Source: Candidatus Saccharimonadota bacterium (GTDB lineage Bacteria > Patescibacteriota > Saccharimonadia > Saccharimonadales > Saccharimonadaceae). Taken from it: 14,661 bases of DNA. Both the position numbers and the translations under genes were made by a program. The notes beneath the pieces are model-generated. The model worked only from the letters and a program-made list of their open reading frames with translations, was not told the DNA's origin and did not search any database. Each line of letters begins with the position of its first letter. Position 1 is the first letter of the stretch. Where the stretch lies: contig JAGCSL010000055.1 in assembly GCA_017964115.1 (NCBI GenBank), positions 1-14,661 on the forward strand, written 5' to 3'. Of the stretch, positions 1 through 6,956 are shown in pieces.

Positions 1-1
1 A

Positions 2-499
2 ATTGCTCAGAAAACAAGTTGGAAAATAATTGGTGATGGTATTATTTTGGCCGTCTTCCTAACTCTGTTGGCGAACTATTTAAGTTTTAAGAGTCGTACG
101 ACAGTGATTGCGGCGATAAAGACGACAGCATTAGTTTGCGGTGCAATCTTGGCCATTTTGGGCATAGCAGAGATAAGCTTTGAAGGCTTCAAATTGGACG
201 AAATGACGGCGAAATTGATGGGAATTATCGGAATCGTGTTTGCTTTTAGCGTGATTACTACGCCAATTCTAGTACGTGGCCAAAAGAAAAAGAGCGGTAA
301 GAATGAAATGATTGAAGACGAAAACGCCAATGAGATAGCCCCTAAGGAGCCGCTTAGCCAGGTTGTTAATGAGGCGGAATTGCGTAAGCGGATTGAGCTT
401 GAGTTGCGTACACAAATAGAGGCGGAATTACGCGAAAAAATCGAAAAAGAAGTTCGTGCTGAAATAGAAGCAGAACAGGCAAAAGAAGAGAATAAATAG
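2..499 (+). CDS. Membrane protein with C-terminal charged coiled coil (5' end outside window)
   Basis: The reading frame is open to the left edge, so the gene begins upstream. A TTG at 47 is an internal codon inside the first hydrophobic stretch, not a credible start. The visible 165 residues hold three hydrophobic segments (about 9-28, 35-57 and 71-91), then a basic QKKK patch. After that comes a cytoplasmic-looking tail with a regular Glu/Arg/Leu helix at about 123-160 of repeating ELR/ELE/AEL/AEI type, which should form a coiled coil. I do not recognise the family. The hydrophobic part could be the end of a larger transporter or a small integral protein, and the tail suggests oligomerisation or a protein partner. 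It ends in TAG two bases before the end of the convergent gene, with no terminator hairpin between them. Confidence 0.75.
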   Translation: MAQKTSWKIIGDGIILAVFLTLLANYLSFKSRTTVIAAIKTTALVCGAILAILGIAEISFEGFKLDEMTAKLMGIIGIVFAFSVITTPILVRGQKKKSGKNEMIEDENANEIAPKEPLSQVVNEAELRKRIELELRTQIEAELREKIEKEVRAEIEAEQAKEENK

Positions 500-501
500 T
501 T

Positions 502-1278
502 TTACTGTTTCGGCGTAATAGTTAGCTTATTGTGTAGATAGCTATATGTGTAGTAGATATCTTCCTGGACGCTGGCTTTTTCGTCCGAGTAACGCAGTTC
601 ATAGCAATCAGCAGTTGAGCTTCCGTTGATATAGCTACAGACGTGGATGTTCTGCTTAGTGGCGTTGAGGATATTTAGATTCGTATCGAGGTGAACGATA
701 ATTAGATCGTCGCCAGTCTTAACAGCGATTTGGGCGGTATTATGAAGTTTATCGCCTGAAAAAGGCGCCGCTCCCGAATGAATACGACATGTACTGTTGT
801 CGTTTGGCGTAAGGCCGATTAGCTTACAATTATTGTTGGGGGCTTCGATCGAGAGGATAGTAGCTTGGTCATACCGAGAGACATAAGAGGAGTAGATGCT
901 AGGGATAGCTAAAGGCGTGAGGATGACAATTATGGTTAGTAAAATAGCAACAATGGCGGACCTTTTTTGCTTTTTCTGGAAAGCGCGAACGATTGTGAAA
1001 ACGGTGAGCGCTATCGGCAGGAGCATGAGGATGACATATGCGGTAATTGCGCTTGAGCTGACGCCGGCGCAATCTACTTCATAACCGAGCGTGCAACTAT
1101 TGATGTAGAAGAATTCATCTGCAAATAAGATAATGTTGGTGATTAGGGCGCTCAGAATTAAGACGACGATAGCAAAGATAATTAAAAGATGGTTTTTGAA
1201 AAAGCTGTTTTTGGAATCTTTTTTCTTTTTGACTTTATACTGCTGCTCGTCTAGATAGCGTAAAGTGTGCTTGCCCAT
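502..1278 (-). CDS. Hypothetical three-helix membrane protein with cysteine-paired outer domain
   Basis: This is a 258-residue protein. I start it at the ATG at 1278 because a TATAAT box ends seven bases upstream (1285-1290), which would make the message leaderless. A TTG at 1296 and an ATG at 1284 are in frame but lie upstream of or directly against the box. It has a basic N terminus (KKKK at 17-20) and hydrophobic helices at about 29-51, 77-100 and 107-128. With the basic N terminus inside, loop 52-76 and the C-terminal domain (130-258) face outside. All six cysteines fall in those outer parts (C62, C70, C151, C164, C214, C225) as three close pairs, so disulfides are plausible. No family recognised. 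The gene follows tRNA-Leu(CAA) on the same strand, separated by a terminator. Confidence 0.8.
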   Translation of the reverse strand: MGKHTLRYLDEQQYKVKKKKDSKNSFFKNHLLIIFAIVVLILSALITNIILFADEFFYINSCTLGYEVDCAGVSSSAITAYVILMLLPIALTVFTIVRAFQKKQKRSAIVAILLTIIVILTPLAIPSIYSSYVSRYDQATILSIEAPNNNCKLIGLTPNDNSTCRIHSGAAPFSGDKLHNTAQIAVKTGDDLIIVHLDTNLNILNATKQNIHVCSYINGSSTADCYELRYSDEKASVQEDIYYTYSYLHNKLTITPKQ

Positions 1279-1284
1279 ATGCAT

Positions 1285-1290
1285 ATTATA
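1285..1290 (-). promoter_or_regulatory. -10 box of the leaderless gene 502-1278
   Basis: On the minus strand TATAAT is followed by ATGCAT and then ATGGGC. The six-base gap to the second ATG places the expected transcription start at that codon. No -35 is visible. The position where it would lie (1308-1313) falls in the terminator hairpin of the tRNA upstream. Confidence 0.6.
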
Positions 1291-1294
1291 ATAC

Positions 1295-1317
1295 AAAAAT
1301 ATAGCCCTTAAGGCTAT
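1295..1317 (-). terminator. Intrinsic terminator of tRNA-Leu(CAA)
   Basis: ATAGCC (1301-1306) pairs with GGCTAT (1312-1317) around a five-base loop. On the minus strand the stem is followed by ATTTTT. It begins 12 bases after the tRNA CCA end. The plus strand also has CTTTTT after the stem, so it could work in both directions. Confidence 0.8.
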
Positions 1318-1328
1318 CTTTTTGTCTT

Positions 1329-1415
1329 TGGTGGGCGAGGAGGGACTTGAACCCTCACGGCATTGCTGCCAACAGATTTTGAGTCTGTCGTGTATACCAA
1401 TTTCACCACTCGCCC
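1329..1415 (-). tRNA. tRNA-Leu(CAA)
   Basis: Read on the minus strand, this is an 87-base class II tRNA. Acceptor arm GGGCGAG pairs with CTCGCCC, with discriminator A and an encoded CCA. The anticodon stem ACAGA/TCTGT holds loop CTCAAAA, so the anticodon is CAA (reads UUG). The variable arm is long, as expected for leucine, and the T arm is GAGGG-TTCAAGT-CCCTC. The open frame that crosses this gene on the plus strand is not part of the sortase. Confidence 0.97.
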
Positions 1416-1446
1416 AGATTGGAAAACGCGCTATTTGCGTAGTTAG

Positions 1447-1455
1447 ATTCTATCA
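1447..1455 (-). promoter_or_regulatory. Extended -10 promoter of tRNA-Leu(CAA)
   Basis: The minus strand reads TGATAGAAT, an extended -10, about 31 bases before the mature tRNA 5' end. This predicts a leader of roughly 25 bases. No good -35 is visible. Confidence 0.6.
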
Positions 1456-1470
1456 TGAAACAGTGAATTA

Positions 1471-1479
1471 TGCTAGAAT
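1471..1479 (+). promoter_or_regulatory. Extended -10 promoter of the sortase gene
   Basis: TGCTAGAAT ends seven bases before the ATG at 1487, with no Shine-Dalgarno between them. The mRNA should therefore start at or next to the ATG. The TAGAAT here and the ATTCTA of the divergent tRNA promoter form a perfect inverted pair 21 bases apart. Confidence 0.6.
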
Positions 1480-1486
1480 AAGGGCA

Positions 1487-2746
1487 ATGGATAATAAGAA
1501 TGGTGGGCAGGGTAGCGCAATGCCGAGCTGGAATGCTTGGGCAGCAGCTGCGAAAAATAAACCGGCGCACGCCGTAGGGCAATCATCTGGTTTAACTGAA
1601 GCTCAGTTGAGTGCGCGCAGGCAGCAGCAGACTGTCACCGATTTGGCACGCAAGAAGCTACTTGAAGCCTATAAAACCACGCAGGAGAAAGAGTATAAGG
1701 AGCCCACAAAGGCTTCTCCGGCTCCGCGAGTAACTTCTCAGGATTGGCAGAAGTATCATTCGGCGTGGCAAAATTATTATCAAAAATACTATGGTGAGTA
1801 TTACGGCAAGGCGGCACGCGAATATGTAGCGCGCGAAAAGATGAAAATGGAGCGTGATCAGCTTGAACGAGAGCGCAAAGAGAAACAAGCTGCCTATACG
1901 CCACCTACGATGCCAATGGTGATTGAAGATTCCGAAGAAGCTCAACATGATATAAGGGCGAAAATTCGTCGTAAGGCCGAGGAGCGCGCAAGCAAGATTC
2001 GTCGTTCGCGCCATTTTATACCTATAATCATCGGTGGAATAATATTATTGCTCGGGGTTTGTTTCCAGTATAATCAGGTAATTGCGTCACATATTGTGGC
2101 CTATATGTCGCCGGGTAATTCTGAAGTAAGCGAGATTACAGCAATTGATCCGACGCTTTCAATCAAGACGCACGAAAAACCATATTTGATGATTCCGAAG
2201 CTGAACATTGAGGTTCCGGTCATATTTGGCGTGAAAAATGATGTAAACTCGATGAATGTTGCAATGGATAACGGCGTAGCAAACTTTGCTGTGCCGGGCG
2301 CGTCCGCTAAACCTGGTGAGATTGGGAATTTTGTAATATCTGGGCATTCGGCAGGAAATATCTATCAACAAAGTAACTATAAGTTTATCTTTTCTGGCTT
2401 AACGCGTATGAAAGATGGTGACTTAATTTATATGGATTACAAGGGTGTTCGTTACACTTATAAAGTAACTGGCACTAAGACCGTGAAGCCTACCGATGTG
2501 GCTTCTTTGCGTAAGATTGCCAAAGACAATGAGGGAAAGCCGATGATAACGCTGATTACTTGCGTGCCGCTAGGGACCTCGCGTGAGCGTTTATTGGTAT
2601 ATGGCGAGCAAATAACGCCTAGTTACGACAATGCGGCAACGCCTGATCCGGAAGAAGATAAAACTGACAATGGAAATACGGAGATGCCAGCCAATCACGA
2701 CTCTCCGCTCGAAGGTTTTTGGAAGTGGCTAACTGGTCAATCTTAA
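1487..2746 (+). CDS. Sortase with long cytoplasmic N-terminal region
   Basis: Cysteine transpeptidase that attaches or crosslinks surface proteins at the outer face of the membrane. It has 419 residues. I start it at the ATG at 1487 because the frame further upstream runs through tRNA-Leu and a -10 box ends seven bases before this codon. The order is a low-complexity cytoplasmic head (1-175), one membrane helix (about 176-198), and the sortase domain (about 225-400). The catalytic triad is visible: H287 in SGHSAG, C359 in TLITCVP and R368 in SRERLL. The motifs resemble class D/E sortases, but I cannot fix the class. The head has an aromatic segment at 87-113 (W87, Y90, W94, Y97, Y98, Y101, Y102, Y105, Y106) followed by a charged helix. 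The tail is acidic. No LPxTG-like substrate is visible in the window. Confidence 0.95.
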   Translation: MDNKNGGQGSAMPSWNAWAAAAKNKPAHAVGQSSGLTEAQLSARRQQQTVTDLARKKLLEAYKTTQEKEYKEPTKASPAPRVTSQDWQKYHSAWQNYYQKYYGEYYGKAAREYVAREKMKMERDQLERERKEKQAAYTPPTMPMVIEDSEEAQHDIRAKIRRKAEERASKIRRSRHFIPIIIGGIILLLGVCFQYNQVIASHIVAYMSPGNSEVSEITAIDPTLSIKTHEKPYLMIPKLNIEVPVIFGVKNDVNSMNVAMDNGVANFAVPGASAKPGEIGNFVISGHSAGNIYQQSNYKFIFSGLTRMKDGDLIYMDYKGVRYTYKVTGTKTVKPTDVASLRKIAKDNEGKPMITLITCVPLGTSRERLLVYGEQITPSYDNAATPDPEEDKTDNGNTEMPANHDSPLEGFWKWLTGQS

Positions 2747-2754
2747 TTAGTTAC

Positions 2755-4254
2755 TTATTCTAGTTTTTGACGTTGAAGGATATAGATAGTTTCTGCTAAG
2801 GAAGTATTTTTGGTGACTTCTTTAGCTTCGCCGTTTTCGTCGGCGTCAGCGGCCTTGATTTCGAAATAATAAAGCCAGCGATTATTTTCGGTGATGTTGA
2901 CTGGATATTCGTTGTTCACATCGAGAATTTCGCGACGATTGTCGCCGTCGAAATCTCGAATAACTATTTTATTATTAGCGTTTTCCCAGATGATGTAGCT
3001 GTCAATCCAATTAAGTTTTGTAATTTCGGTCTCAGTGGTGGTGTCATAATAGTCGCGCGTTTCGATGTCGATTGAAGTGAGATTACTGTTTCCAGTGAAG
3101 ATTATAATACGACCGAGGTGATTAGTGCTGGCAAGGCTAGGCTCATACTCGAGATCGCGTTTAATGAACTCTTTAAAGCTGTTTTTGCTTGGGCGGTCAT
3201 ATGACGGATAGGAACCGCTCGATACGGAGATGTGACTGTTTACGCTGTACGCTAGCCACGACTCATTCCAATAGGTGCCCATTGCGAGGGTTATGGTTGG
3301 TTTTTCCTCCTTAAGGTTGAGGATAGTAGTTGAGCCTTTTTCTCCTTCTTTAAATACTCGGATTTTACGATAATTGTGATCGCTGTTGTCGATGCCGACA
3401 TAGGTTACGACGTCTTTATTATTAGTAAATTGTTCAACGTCGGAAATAAGGACGCCAGATATTGTCTGATTGCTTGTGTCGATGATGTGTAAATTGCCAT
3501 TTTCGAGCGCCCAAAGCTTAGAAGCGGAATCGTTGGCGATACGAATATCGGTAAATGCTAGACCGAATTTTTTGTTCAAATTAATACTTTTGCTAGAATT
3601 TTCAAAATCAACGAGGTGCCAGGTAGTTTTTTGGTCGTGAGTCCAGGTTAGAAGAGCCTTATTGCTGTTTTCGTTCCAGAGTATAACCTCGATAGTGCCT
3701 TGCAGGACATCGTTGGTGCTATCGTTAAGTATCTCATGCAGCGAAACTTTCTGAGCGTTGATTTTCTCACCCTGGACATTGATATAATGAGCAACCGTTG
3801 AATTGTGCTCAATTGTGAGGAGGTTCTTACGATTGCTTGAAAATTCGGCTAAGCGTAGATTACTAAAGCTAGTAACTGTCGAAATATCGGTTTTGACAGG
3901 GAATAAGCGCGCCCACTCGACACGCGTCAGTAGTCCTGCATCAACATTTATGGTTTTCTCCCAGGTGTCATAGCCAGTTTTGCTAATTTTGACACGATGA
4001 TCACCCGAGCTAAGCATTTTGTTGAAGTCGGTATGGCTAAATTGAACGTCGCCATCAATTTCGACCGTTGCGCCTTTTGGATTGGAGCTGATTTGAATGA
4101 GGCCGGATTGTTCAAGGCGACCTTTGTCGTTAAAGCCGTAGCCCATAGCAATTAACATTAATACAAAAACAATCGCAATTACAGAGATGCCCATGAAAAT
4201 GTTGGTCATAATGACGCGGGCATTCTGAAGTTTCTTCTTTCTTTGTCGGTCCAT
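2755..4254 (-). CDS. PEGA-domain membrane-anchored protein
   Basis: This is a 499-residue protein with a basic N terminus (RQRKKK), one membrane helix at about 16-39, and an outer region. Residues about 50-115 match a PEGA domain, a small beta-sandwich found in surface proteins, with the pattern SSNPKGATVEIDG followed by GDHRVKISKTGYDTWEKTI. The remaining 380 residues are rich in beta-strand patterns with recurring W/D/N blades (LWALENGNLHIID, IIWENANNKIVIRD). This suggests a beta-propeller-like repeat domain, which is inference. It is probably an anchored surface protein of unknown role. The leader is about 30 bases and has only a weak purine-rich site (GAGC) before the ATG. The gene converges on the sortase with eight bases between stops and no hairpin there. 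Confidence 0.85.
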   Translation of the reverse strand: MDRQRKKKLQNARVIMTNIFMGISVIAIVFVLMLIAMGYGFNDKGRLEQSGLIQISSNPKGATVEIDGDVQFSHTDFNKMLSSGDHRVKISKTGYDTWEKTINVDAGLLTRVEWARLFPVKTDISTVTSFSNLRLAEFSSNRKNLLTIEHNSTVAHYINVQGEKINAQKVSLHEILNDSTNDVLQGTIEVILWNENSNKALLTWTHDQKTTWHLVDFENSSKSINLNKKFGLAFTDIRIANDSASKLWALENGNLHIIDTSNQTISGVLISDVEQFTNNKDVVTYVGIDNSDHNYRKIRVFKEGEKGSTTILNLKEEKPTITLAMGTYWNESWLAYSVNSHISVSSGSYPSYDRPSKNSFKEFIKRDLEYEPSLASTNHLGRIIIFTGNSNLTSIDIETRDYYDTTTETEITKLNWIDSYIIWENANNKIVIRDFDGDNRREILDVNNEYPVNITENNRWLYYFEIKAADADENGEAKEVTKNTSLAETIYILQRQKLE

Positions 4255-4291
4255 TATTTCTAGCTCAAGTTTTTTATTGGCTTTGAATATA

Positions 4292-4297
4292 ATTATA
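4292..4297 (-). promoter_or_regulatory. -10 box of the PEGA-protein gene
   Basis: The minus strand carries TATAAT, giving a leader of about 30 bases to the ATG at 4254. Six bases upstream of the box lies the motif shared with the enolase promoter. Confidence 0.5.
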
Positions 4298-4303
4298 TAA
4301 CAA

Positions 4304-4316
4304 ATAAATGCTTATG
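4304..4316 (+). repeat. Shared 13-base motif, copy 1
   Basis: ATAAATGCTTATG recurs exactly at 8311-8323, also in a divergent intergenic region and also just upstream of a minus-strand -10. The core is near-dyad (AATAA-ATGC-TTATG). A partial copy, GCTTATG followed by TTTTAAAATT, lies at about 4386-4402. It may be an operator or activator site. Confidence 0.45.
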
Positions 4317-4412
4317 GTTAAAATTCGAGAACATAGTTGAATAAAATTATTTTAAAAATTGAGAATTACCTATTGATTCTGCCTTGCTTATGTTTTAAAA
4401 TTACATTAGCAG

Positions 4413-4424
4413 TATAAAGTGAGG
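4413..4424 (+). promoter_or_regulatory. Candidate -10 (TATAAA) and Shine-Dalgarno (GTGAGG) of gene 4429
   Basis: GTGAGG lies four bases before the ATG at 4429, a short but usable spacing. TATAAA at 4413-4418 could be a -10 giving a very short leader. TTTTAAAAT at about 4392-4400 is the alternative box. Confidence 0.4.
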
Positions 4425-4428
4425 AAAA

Positions 4429-5553
4429 ATGGACGGAGTCATTCGTAATACAAGGAAAGGTTCAACGACAAATCACGCTAGTTCGATGGACCACCGTCGT
4501 ATGCAGAAATCCTCAACTTTAAACCGTAAGTTCGTAAAGAAACCGACTGCAAAACCAAAGATTAATAGCACTATGGCTGCAACTTCTAAAGGTGTTCAGC
4601 GTCAGGGTTATAATCGTGCGATTTTACAGAAGGGTGGCAGCGTAAGGCTTCAGCCGATTCGGAAAGCTGTTTCTCAACAAAAAGCTACGCAGGGTGGCGG
4701 ACAGCAAGTTAAAGTTGATGGCGTTGAAAAAATTGCCGTGCGTCGCGCTACTGTCGCGCGAGTAAATGTCGCACAGGCGCAAACCCAAGCGCAGAAGCAG
4801 CAAGCCCAGCGTAAAGCTGCAATTCATCAGGTCGCGCAAAAGCGTAATGGTGATGTTTATATTAAGAATGCTCAAGCAGTGGCAGCAAAGCAGAGAATTG
4901 CAGTGAAGCGTGCCGCAGCGGCACAACAGACACAGACAGCAAAACCTCTGACGGCGCAGCAGATGAAGGATCGAGCAATTCAGCAAGCCTTAAGTCGTAT
5001 GAATAGAGTTAACCAGGGTGCTGGAGCTACGGCAGGAAAACAATCGATGCAAATTCAGTTTAATGAAGCTAAAGAATCTAAGGCTGGCTTTTTCCGCGGA
5101 AAGAAGTTTGCGATTGCGGCAAGTATGGCCGTAATTACGATTGCTTTGCTCGGTTATCTAGTTTATTTGAATATGCCAGATTTGTCGGCTCGTGTAGCGG
5201 CAATGCATGCGGGAATAGAGAAGTCCTACCCGAGTTATGTACCAGTAAGCTATCGTTTGGACGGATTGGTCAAAGAAGATAACGGTCGTATTACGATGAA
5301 CTTCAAGAACGACCAGGGGCATAAGTTTACCCTACAAGAAGAGAAGTCGAGCTGGGATTCGGCAGCAGTGTTGGCGAATTATGTGAAGAAAAATTGGGGC
5401 ACTGATTACTCAATCGCTAAGGGGCAGGGGCTAACGATTTATATCTCTGGCTCGAATGCGACTTGGGTCAATGGCGGTGTTCTATATATAATTATGGATC
5501 CAGATGGCCATTTGAATTCGAGTGATCTACACGATATAGCAGTAAGTCTATAA
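4429..5553 (+). CDS. Single-pass membrane protein with basic Gln/Ala-rich head and DUF4367-like outer domain
   Basis: This is a 374-residue protein. Residues 1-225 are strongly basic and low-complexity, rich in Lys, Arg, Gln and Ala, with an Ala/Gln/Lys helix-forming stretch at 105-190. A single membrane helix spans about 226-248. The outer C-terminal part (about 266-374) begins with PSYVPVSYRLDGL and continues with alternating beta strands (RITMNFKN, GLTIYISG, GVLYIIMD) and a helix around SSWDSAAVLANYV. This resembles DUF4367 domains, which are thought to be related to lipoprotein-sorting folds. That match is from pattern only. The basic head on the cytoplasmic side would suit binding of nucleic acid or an acidic partner. 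The ATG has GTGAGG upstream, and a strong terminator follows directly after the stop. Confidence 0.88.
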   Translation: MDGVIRNTRKGSTTNHASSMDHRRMQKSSTLNRKFVKKPTAKPKINSTMAATSKGVQRQGYNRAILQKGGSVRLQPIRKAVSQQKATQGGGQQVKVDGVEKIAVRRATVARVNVAQAQTQAQKQQAQRKAAIHQVAQKRNGDVYIKNAQAVAAKQRIAVKRAAAAQQTQTAKPLTAQQMKDRAIQQALSRMNRVNQGAGATAGKQSMQIQFNEAKESKAGFFRGKKFAIAASMAVITIALLGYLVYLNMPDLSARVAAMHAGIEKSYPSYVPVSYRLDGLVKEDNGRITMNFKNDQGHKFTLQEEKSSWDSAAVLANYVKKNWGTDYSIAKGQGLTIYISGSNATWVNGGVLYIIMDPDGHLNSSDLHDIAVSL

Positions 5554-5555
5554 GA

Positions 5556-5580
5556 GAAATCCGCCGAAAGGCGGATTTTT
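5556..5580 (+). terminator. Intrinsic terminator after gene 4429-5553
   Basis: AAATCCGCC (5557-5565) pairs perfectly with GGCGGATTT (5570-5578) around a GAAA tetraloop, and the arm runs into a T tract. It starts three bases after the stop codon. The -35 position of the pgi promoter lies inside this hairpin. Confidence 0.92.
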
Positions 5581-5587
5581 GTCTCTT

Positions 5588-5596
5588 TGATATAAT
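5588..5596 (+). promoter_or_regulatory. Extended -10 promoter of pgi
   Basis: TGATATAAT is a full extended -10. The expected start is near 5603, where an ATG opens a six-codon leader frame. No -35 consensus is present. Confidence 0.7.
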
Positions 5597-5602
5597 TAAT
5601 AT

Positions 5603-5623
5603 ATGGAAGGAGGTTCTATTTGA
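5603..5623 (+). CDS. Candidate leaderless six-codon leader peptide before pgi
   Basis: An ATG sits six bases after TATAAT, the same spacing as at the leaderless genes here. The frame reads MEGGSI and stops at TGA. Its codons contain the pgi Shine-Dalgarno (AAGGAGG, 5607-5613), and its stop overlaps the pgi ATG as TGATG. It may couple or tune pgi translation. It could also be an accident of the AAGGAGG sequence. Confidence 0.3.
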   Translation: MEGGSI

Positions 5624-6879
5624 TGATTAATTTTAAGTACACAGGCGGATTAGTCAACGAGGAAGAATATCAGAAGAAGATAGACGAAACGAGAACTTAT
5701 GTAGCTAAAGCCGAACAAGATGCTTTTGGTGGTTGGGTGAATTTGCCGATTGATTACGACAAAGAAGAGTTTGCGCGTATAAAAGAGGCGGCAAAAAAGA
5801 TTAATGATAATTCCGACTATCTTGTTTGTATCGGTATTGGCGGTAGCTATTTGGGCCATCGTGCTGTCATCGAAGCTTTAGGGGGTGAAAAGAGTCGTAC
5901 AAAAATCCTTTATGCTGGCAATAGCCTAAGCACGCGTTCGTTGCAAAGGATAATTGCCGAAGTTGGCGATGCGGACTTCTCAGTCAATGTGATCTCGAAG
6001 TCGGGTACCACTACTGAGCCAGCAGTCGCTTTTCGTGTATTTAAAAAGATGTTGGTCGATAAATATGGGGAAGAAGAAGCCGCAAAGCGCATTTTTGCTA
6101 CTACAGATGCAGCAAAGGGTGCTTTGCATGACGAGGCGGTCGCAAAGGGTTACGAGAGTTTCGTAGTTCCAGATAATATCGGCGGTCGCTATTCGGTACT
6201 AACGGCGGTAGGGCTTCTGGCAATTGCCGTAGCTGGGATTAATATTGACGCTCTGATGGATGGAGCGGCAGAAGAACGTGCCGCTTTGATTTCCGATGGC
6301 GGTCTAGCGGCGGAATATGCAGCAATGCGTAATATGTTGTTGGATAAGGATTACAATATTGAGATTCTGGCAAACTTTGAACCACAATTCATGTACTTTA
6401 ATGAATGGTGGAAACAACTATTTGGAGAAAGCGAAGGCAAAGACCATAAAGGTATTTATCCAGCTAGCGTAATTGATTCGACGGATTTGCATTCAATGGG
6501 GCAGTATATTCAACAGGGGCGCAGAAATCTATTTGAGACATTCGTAGAGGTGCGTGATGAATATGCGGGTATAACTGTGCCAGAGGCGGTCGATGATCTC
6601 GATGGGCTAAAATACCTTGAAGGTCGCGAATTGGATTACATCAACAAGACCGCCAATGCTGCAACGCGCGAAGCGCATACGTCTGGCGGCGTGCCGGTGT
6701 TGGAAATTGTATTGCCAACGGTCGACGAAAGGTCGCTAGGCGCTTTAATCTACTTCTTTGAGATGAGCTGCGCTTTGAGCGGTTTCACTTTAGGCGTGAA
6801 TCCATTCGATCAGCCTGGCGTAGAGGCTTATAAAACAAGGATGTTTGAGCTCTTAGGCAAGCCGGGATACGAAAAGTAA
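5623..6879 (+). CDS. pgi: Glucose-6-phosphate isomerase
   Basis: Cytoplasmic enzyme interconverting glucose-6-phosphate and fructose-6-phosphate in glycolysis. It has 418 residues, near the short end of the bacterial family (about 450). The start is the ATG at 5623, nine bases after GGAGG; a TTG at 5620 is also in frame but has a poorer position. Family signatures are clear: GIGGSYLGHRA (71-81), the sugar-phosphate loop SKSGTTTEP (125-133), GGRYS (187-191), the active-site stretch FGESEGKD (267-274), H290 in DLHSMGQ, and the C-terminal lysine K404 in GVEAYKTRM. The protein appears complete. It is the only complete gene between two terminators on this strand and converges on enolase, so two glycolytic steps are neighbours but transcribed separately. 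Confidence 0.98.
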   Translation: MINFKYTGGLVNEEEYQKKIDETRTYVAKAEQDAFGGWVNLPIDYDKEEFARIKEAAKKINDNSDYLVCIGIGGSYLGHRAVIEALGGEKSRTKILYAGNSLSTRSLQRIIAEVGDADFSVNVISKSGTTTEPAVAFRVFKKMLVDKYGEEEAAKRIFATTDAAKGALHDEAVAKGYESFVVPDNIGGRYSVLTAVGLLAIAVAGINIDALMDGAAEERAALISDGGLAAEYAAMRNMLLDKDYNIEILANFEPQFMYFNEWWKQLFGESEGKDHKGIYPASVIDSTDLHSMGQYIQQGRRNLFETFVEVRDEYAGITVPEAVDDLDGLKYLEGRELDYINKTANAATREAHTSGGVPVLEIVLPTVDERSLGALIYFFEMSCALSGFTLGVNPFDQPGVEAYKTRMFELLGKPGYEK

Positions 6880-6896
6880 GTTGTAGGCCATAAATA

Positions 6897-6932
6897 AAAA
6901 CCGTCGCCGGAGGAAAGTGGCGACGGTTTTTT
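6897..6932. terminator. Bidirectional terminator between pgi and eno
   Basis: AAAACCGTCGCC (6897-6908) pairs with GGCGACGGTTTT (6919-6930) around a ten-base loop. It is followed by Ts on the plus strand and preceded by As, which are Ts on the minus strand. It serves both convergent genes. Confidence 0.95.
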
Positions 6933-6956
6933 GGGGAGAAGATTTTGCTAGAATAA

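Noticed and set aside
1322..1486. Upstream extension of the sortase frame by 55 codons
   Set aside because: It runs antisense through tRNA-Leu(CAA) and over the sortase -10 box. The ATG at 1487 is better placed.
4255..4428. A small RNA in the A/T-rich divergent spacer
   Set aside because: Only weak short dyads such as AGAAT/ATTCT are visible, with no terminator. Promoter elements explain the space better.
6946..6954. TGCTAGAAT on the plus strand just past the pgi/eno terminator, a possible antisense promoter against eno
   Set aside because: The same nine bases also occur inside the PEGA gene at 3591-3599, so chance is likely. No product or leader structure follows.
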